Assembly (NCBI RefSeq): GCF_005298175.1 | Contig: NZ_SZYH01000001.1 | Coordinates: 2,542,001-2,606,000, forward strand | Reading direction: 5' to 3' | DNA from: Marinobacter panjinensis | GTDB taxonomy: Bacteria > Pseudomonadota > Gammaproteobacteria > Pseudomonadales > Oleiphilaceae | DNA length: 64,000 bases | In this document: one piece after another, positions 63,319 to 64,000 of the stretch | Layout of the letters: the number at the start of each line of letters is the position of its first letter | Position numbering within the stretch: the stretch's first letter is position 1 | The notes under the pieces: model-generated | The model's database searches: none | Told to the model about the DNA's origin: nothing | What the model saw: the letters and a program-made list of their open reading frames with translations, nothing else | Made by a program: the position numbers and the translations under genes

Positions 63319-63639
63319 ATGAGTTCAAACTATCTGACCAGGGAACAGGACGAGCGCTTGCGGCGCTGGGAAGCCTGGAACAAGCGTTATTTCATTTTTG
63401 CGTTCGTTTCGCTGATCGTGATTCTGGTTTTCAGCAGCCAGCTTGGCCTCTCCAGTGGCGACAGCTGGGGGCCTCTGGGTGTTCTTATTGCGGTGTTAAT
63501 CACTCCCATCATCATCCTGCAATTGCGCCTGGAATGCCCTGCCTGTGGGCAGAAGATCGGCTGGCAGGCCAAACTGATGGCCCCGGACCAATGTAAGGCC
63601 TGTGGCACCTTCCTCCGTTCAAAAGATTCCACGTCCTGA
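63319..63639 (+). CDS. Small zinc-ribbon membrane protein
   Basis: Protein of 106 residues with two membrane helices (YFIFAFVSLIVILVFSSQL and VLIAVLITPIIILQLRL) and a C-terminal zinc ribbon of two Cys pairs (CPACGQ ... CKACGTF). I do not recognise a named family. It follows the GGDEF-EAL gene by 58 bases on the same strand and may be read with it. Confidence 0.7.
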   Translation: MSSNYLTREQDERLRRWEAWNKRYFIFAFVSLIVILVFSSQLGLSSGDSWGPLGVLIAVLITPIIILQLRLECPACGQKIGWQAKLMAPDQCKACGTFLRSKDSTS

Positions 63640-63724
63640 AAAAACCTTTGACCTGTTAGTAGCTCACAGGTTTTAGGCTACCCTTAATGCAATGCTTGGT
63701 GGCATCCGCAATTGGGTGCCGTCC

Positions 63725-63837
63725 GTGAAGGGAAGGACGGCTTTTCCGAAACACGCTCCTTCGGCACATCCATGTGACGCTTGGGCTCCGCCATCCATGG
63801 CTCCGCACAGTTTCGGAAAAGCCGTCCTTCCCTTCAC
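63725..63837. repeat. Intergenic stem-loop repeat, copy 2
   Basis: Two 28-base arms (63725-63752 and 63810-63837) are perfect reverse complements. The centre, read on the minus strand, contains GCGGAGCCATGGATGGCGG and continues with a CA-GGA-GT pattern as in the copy at 3860-3969, but in opposite orientation. Arm sequences differ completely between copies. It lies between the zinc-ribbon gene and the MerR gene start. Confidence 0.9.
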
Positions 63838-63867
63838 TCTATGAACATTGGGGGGGCGGTCTGCGTT

Positions 63868-64000
63868 ATGAAAGTTAAAGAAATTGCTATGGGTGCGGGG
63901 GTTAACCCCGATACCGTCCGGTTTTATACCCGGGAAGGGTTGCTGAAGCCCACCCGGAATCCGGACAACAACTATCAGCTGTACGACGCAGAAGATTTGC
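63868..64000 (+). CDS. MerR-family regulator (5' part only)
   Basis: The last 133 bases encode the N-terminal winged helix of a MerR regulator: KVKEIAMGAGVNPDTVRFY, then TREGLLKPTRN and NNYQLYDAEDL. The gene runs off the window, so the sensor part (metal, drug or redox) is unseen. An in-frame ATG at 63841 would add nine residues; ATG 63868 matches the usual family N-terminus. Confidence 0.88.
   Translation, partial: MKVKEIAMGAGVNPDTVRFYTREGLLKPTRNPDNNYQLYDAEDL

Noticed and set aside
1-64000. tRNA, rRNA, prophage, IS elements, toxin-antitoxin and restriction genes
   Set aside because: I looked for cloverleaf-like ends, transposase DDE-type proteins, phage structural genes and paired small genes, and saw nothing convincing.

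Overview
The window looks like chromosomal DNA of a marine gammaproteobacterium close to Marinobacter or the Pseudomonas group. I infer this from gene order and protein flavour; no database search was run. Two conserved neighbourhoods support it. One is yrfG-hslR-hslO-pckA. The other is pyrC'-pyrB-pyrR-ruvX-yqgE-tonB-gshB running into pilGHIJK-chpABC, the order I know from Pseudomonas aeruginosa.

Layout. 1-3829: a two-component pair whose sensor kinase runs off the left edge, then hyi and glxR (glyoxylate/hydroxypyruvate metabolism), all on the minus strand. 3860-3969: a large stem-loop repeat; a second copy of the family lies at 63725-63837. 4079-8035: rpoH and the ftsY-ftsE-ftsX operon. 8197-15448: rsmD, an acyl desaturase, mutM, a small exported protein, and yrfG-hslR-hslO-pckA.

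15500-22062 is the accessory region. It begins with what looks like degraded integron-cassette material: a frameshifted zinc-ribbon gene, an attC-like site, and a DUF2834-like small membrane gene with an in-frame stop and a missing 3' end. Next comes a minus-strand operon with a split PEP-synthase-like dikinase (separate phospho-His and ATP-grasp subunits) and a DHA2-type efflux pump. A relic resembling the DUF2834-like gene, a 2-oxopent-4-enoate hydratase-family enzyme and a PEP-CTERM surface protein follow. The dikinase-efflux operon is the best candidate for an undescribed system; its substrate cannot be read from sequence.

22102-31601: an MHYT sensor with a broken GGDEF motif, a DUF2897 protein, a 3-methyladenine glycosylase, a membrane J-domain/VWA pair, an NfsA-type nitroreductase, and a TatT-associated (TPAT-type) TRAP transporter whose binding-protein gene is separated from the rest by an HU gene on the other strand.

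31775-51319: pyrimidine, glutathione, TonB and yqgE/ruvX genes, then the full type IV pilus chemosensory system, including a 2518-residue ChpA kinase. 51406-53468: zur-znuC-znuB with a candidate Zur operator over the promoter; znuA is not in the window. 53582-64000: a membrane PAS protein, a patatin, a diguanylate cyclase, an alpha/beta hydrolase, folE-folX, a CoA-binding protein, an HD-GYP protein, a GGDEF-EAL protein, a small zinc-ribbon membrane protein and the start of a MerR regulator. Together the window carries one degenerate and three apparently intact cyclic-di-GMP proteins beside the pilus chemosensory cluster, which suggests a surface-associated lifestyle.
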